Source: an uncultured Pleurocapsa sp. (GTDB lineage: Bacteria > Cyanobacteriota > Cyanobacteriia > Cyanobacteriales > Xenococcaceae). Taken from it: DNA of 6,401 bases. Position 1 is the stretch's first letter. Every line of letters begins with the position of its first letter. The notes beneath the pieces were generated by a model. It searched no databases. It worked only from the letters and a program-made list of their open reading frames with translations, and was not told the DNA's origin. The position numbers and the translations under genes were made by a program. The stretch lies in assembly GCA_937884735.1 (NCBI GenBank), contig CAKZYI010000679.1:1-6401 (forward strand), read 5' to 3'. Of this stretch, positions 5,769 to 6,401 are shown piece after piece.

Positions 5769-6182
5769 TTAGTGCCGATGGGCTACAAACAGCTTGAGTA
5801 TCAGCAGTATACTTACAATTAGAAATAACACTACCCAAAAAATGATACTCTGGCTACTCAGCCAACGCAACACTAACGGCTTGGCAATTATTGCCAAAAT
5901 CGCTGAACCTATAGCCAAAAAAGCGATAAACAGTAAATAACTTTGTTTCCAGCGAGCATAAGCATTTTTCCAGCGATTTCCTGTCCATCGCCAGGATTTT
6001 TTCTGATAAATTGAAGATAATTGCTCAATTACGTGACCATCTTTTTTCACCACAAAAATTTGTTGACAGCGATCGCAACCCAAAGCTTCGGTCAACACGA
6101 TTGGTTTAAGATTACCTTTACGCCGACAGGGACATGGATATTCGCTGCTTAAGTCTATTTTCTGAGTTTTGTATGGATGCAC
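5769..6182 (-). CDS. Membrane protein with N-terminal zinc-ribbon-like cysteines (137 residues)
   Basis: The only usable start is GTG at 6182; the frame has no ATG start and is open upstream only to a TAG at 6216-6218. Residues 17-39 hold CPC and CDRC pairs (Cys 17, 19, 36, 39), spaced like a small metal-binding ribbon. A middle stretch rich in Trp and basic residues (KKSWRWTGNRWKNAYARWK, 61-79) precedes two membrane helices (about 81-100 and 112-133) and a short RH-type tail. The ribbon is probably cytosolic. I take it for a conserved cyanobacterial hypothetical protein, with no known function. It is 10 bp upstream of the proA-like gene, which suggests co-transcription. The GTG start lacks a visible ribosome binding site, so the exact N-terminus is less sure than the gene. 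Confidence 0.8.
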   Translation of the reverse strand: MHPYKTQKIDLSSEYPCPCRRKGNLKPIVLTEALGCDRCQQIFVVKKDGHVIEQLSSIYQKKSWRWTGNRWKNAYARWKQSYLLFIAFLAIGSAILAIIAKPLVLRWLSSQSIIFWVVLFLIVSILLILKLFVAHRH

Positions 6183-6210
6183 GCTTAATCGATGGGAGTT
6201 ATGATAGATT

Positions 6211-6238
6211 AACTGCTAGACAAACTCCGATAGCAGTT
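6211..6238. repeat. Inverted repeat upstream of the zinc-ribbon gene
   Basis: AACTGCTA (6211-6218) and its exact complement TAGCAGTT (6231-6238) flank a 12-base spacer, 29 bases before the GTG start of the zinc-ribbon gene. There is no following T-run on either strand, so it does not look like a terminator. It could be an operator or a leader hairpin in the 5' region of the operon, or chance. The rest of the 6183-6349 gap is AT-rich, and I see no other structure in it. Confidence 0.4.
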
Positions 6239-6349
6239 TATAAAAATCAATATATTATCGATTTGCTATCTTGATCTAGCACCTCAATCTAATCTTAATA
6301 AATGCACAGCAGTTATTACCAAAAAATTGCTACGCTTGCTCTGTAATTA

Positions 6350-6401
6350 AGCGGGTGACGCGATTCGAACGCGCGACATTCACCTTGGCAAGGTGACGCT
6401 C
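6350..6401 (-). tRNA. tRNA-Gly (anticodon GCC), 3' part, cut by right edge
   Basis: Read on the minus strand, the last 52 bases form the anticodon arm (stem TCACC/GGTGA, loop TTGCCAA, anticodon GCC at 6387-6389), the T arm with loop TTCGAAT (6363-6369) and the acceptor 3' strand CACCCGC, followed by discriminator T at 6350. The D arm and 5' acceptor strand lie beyond the window. CCA is not encoded, since the following bases read TTAATTA. The anticodon decodes GGC and GGU glycine codons. Confidence 0.95.

Noticed and set aside
6325..6349. Possible terminator after the tRNA-Gly on the minus strand
   Set aside because: A run of T is present on the minus strand, but the preceding bases form no stem longer than about two pairs.

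Overview
The window looks like a piece of a low-GC cyanobacterial chromosome. The evidence is five copies of the HIP1 octamer GCGATCGC in 6.4 kb, a gene of the Mg-chelatase H-subunit (ChlH/BchH) family, and several small protein families that I know mainly from cyanobacteria. The genus cannot be fixed from the sequence.

Layout, left to right. (1) Bases 1-1663, minus strand: the first 554 codons of a second-type ChlH/BchH-like H subunit, open at the left edge, with a 28-bp near-perfect palindrome inside the reading frame. (2) Bases 1816-3500, plus strand: an islet of five small genes. These are an overlapping DUF6888-like/DUF6887-like pair, an uncharacterised 161-residue protein, and a DUF433 antitoxin with a DUF5615 PIN-like toxin. 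Inside the islet, at about 2191-2289 on the minus strand, is a decayed copy of the first 32 codons of the chelatase gene, about 80% identical in DNA, with the start codon lost and a stop after 32 codons. It shows that this locus has been rearranged. (3) Bases 3543-6182, minus strand, reading right to left: a small protein with a zinc-ribbon-like cysteine pattern and two membrane segments, a divergent ProA-like reductase, a DUF427 protein and a small two-helix membrane protein. (4) Bases 6350-6401, minus strand: the 3' part of tRNA-Gly(GCC), cut by the right edge.

How the parts relate. The right-hand minus-strand genes and the chelatase gene look like ordinary chromosomal genes. The plus-strand block between them looks like an accessory islet made of toxin-antitoxin or TA-like units. 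The 161-residue gene, antitoxin and toxin are spaced 22 bp and 6 bp apart and could share a transcript. The DUF6888/DUF6887 pair overlaps by 11 bp and is probably translated in a coupled way. The zinc-ribbon gene and proA-like gene are 10 bp apart and probably form an operon.

The most interesting points are the chelatase 5' remnant bracketing the DUF6888/6887 pair, that pair as an unexplained two-gene unit, the three-gene TA-like operon, the loss of several ProA signature residues, and the palindromic repeat inside the chelatase coding sequence. Family assignments come from motif recognition and memory; no search was run.
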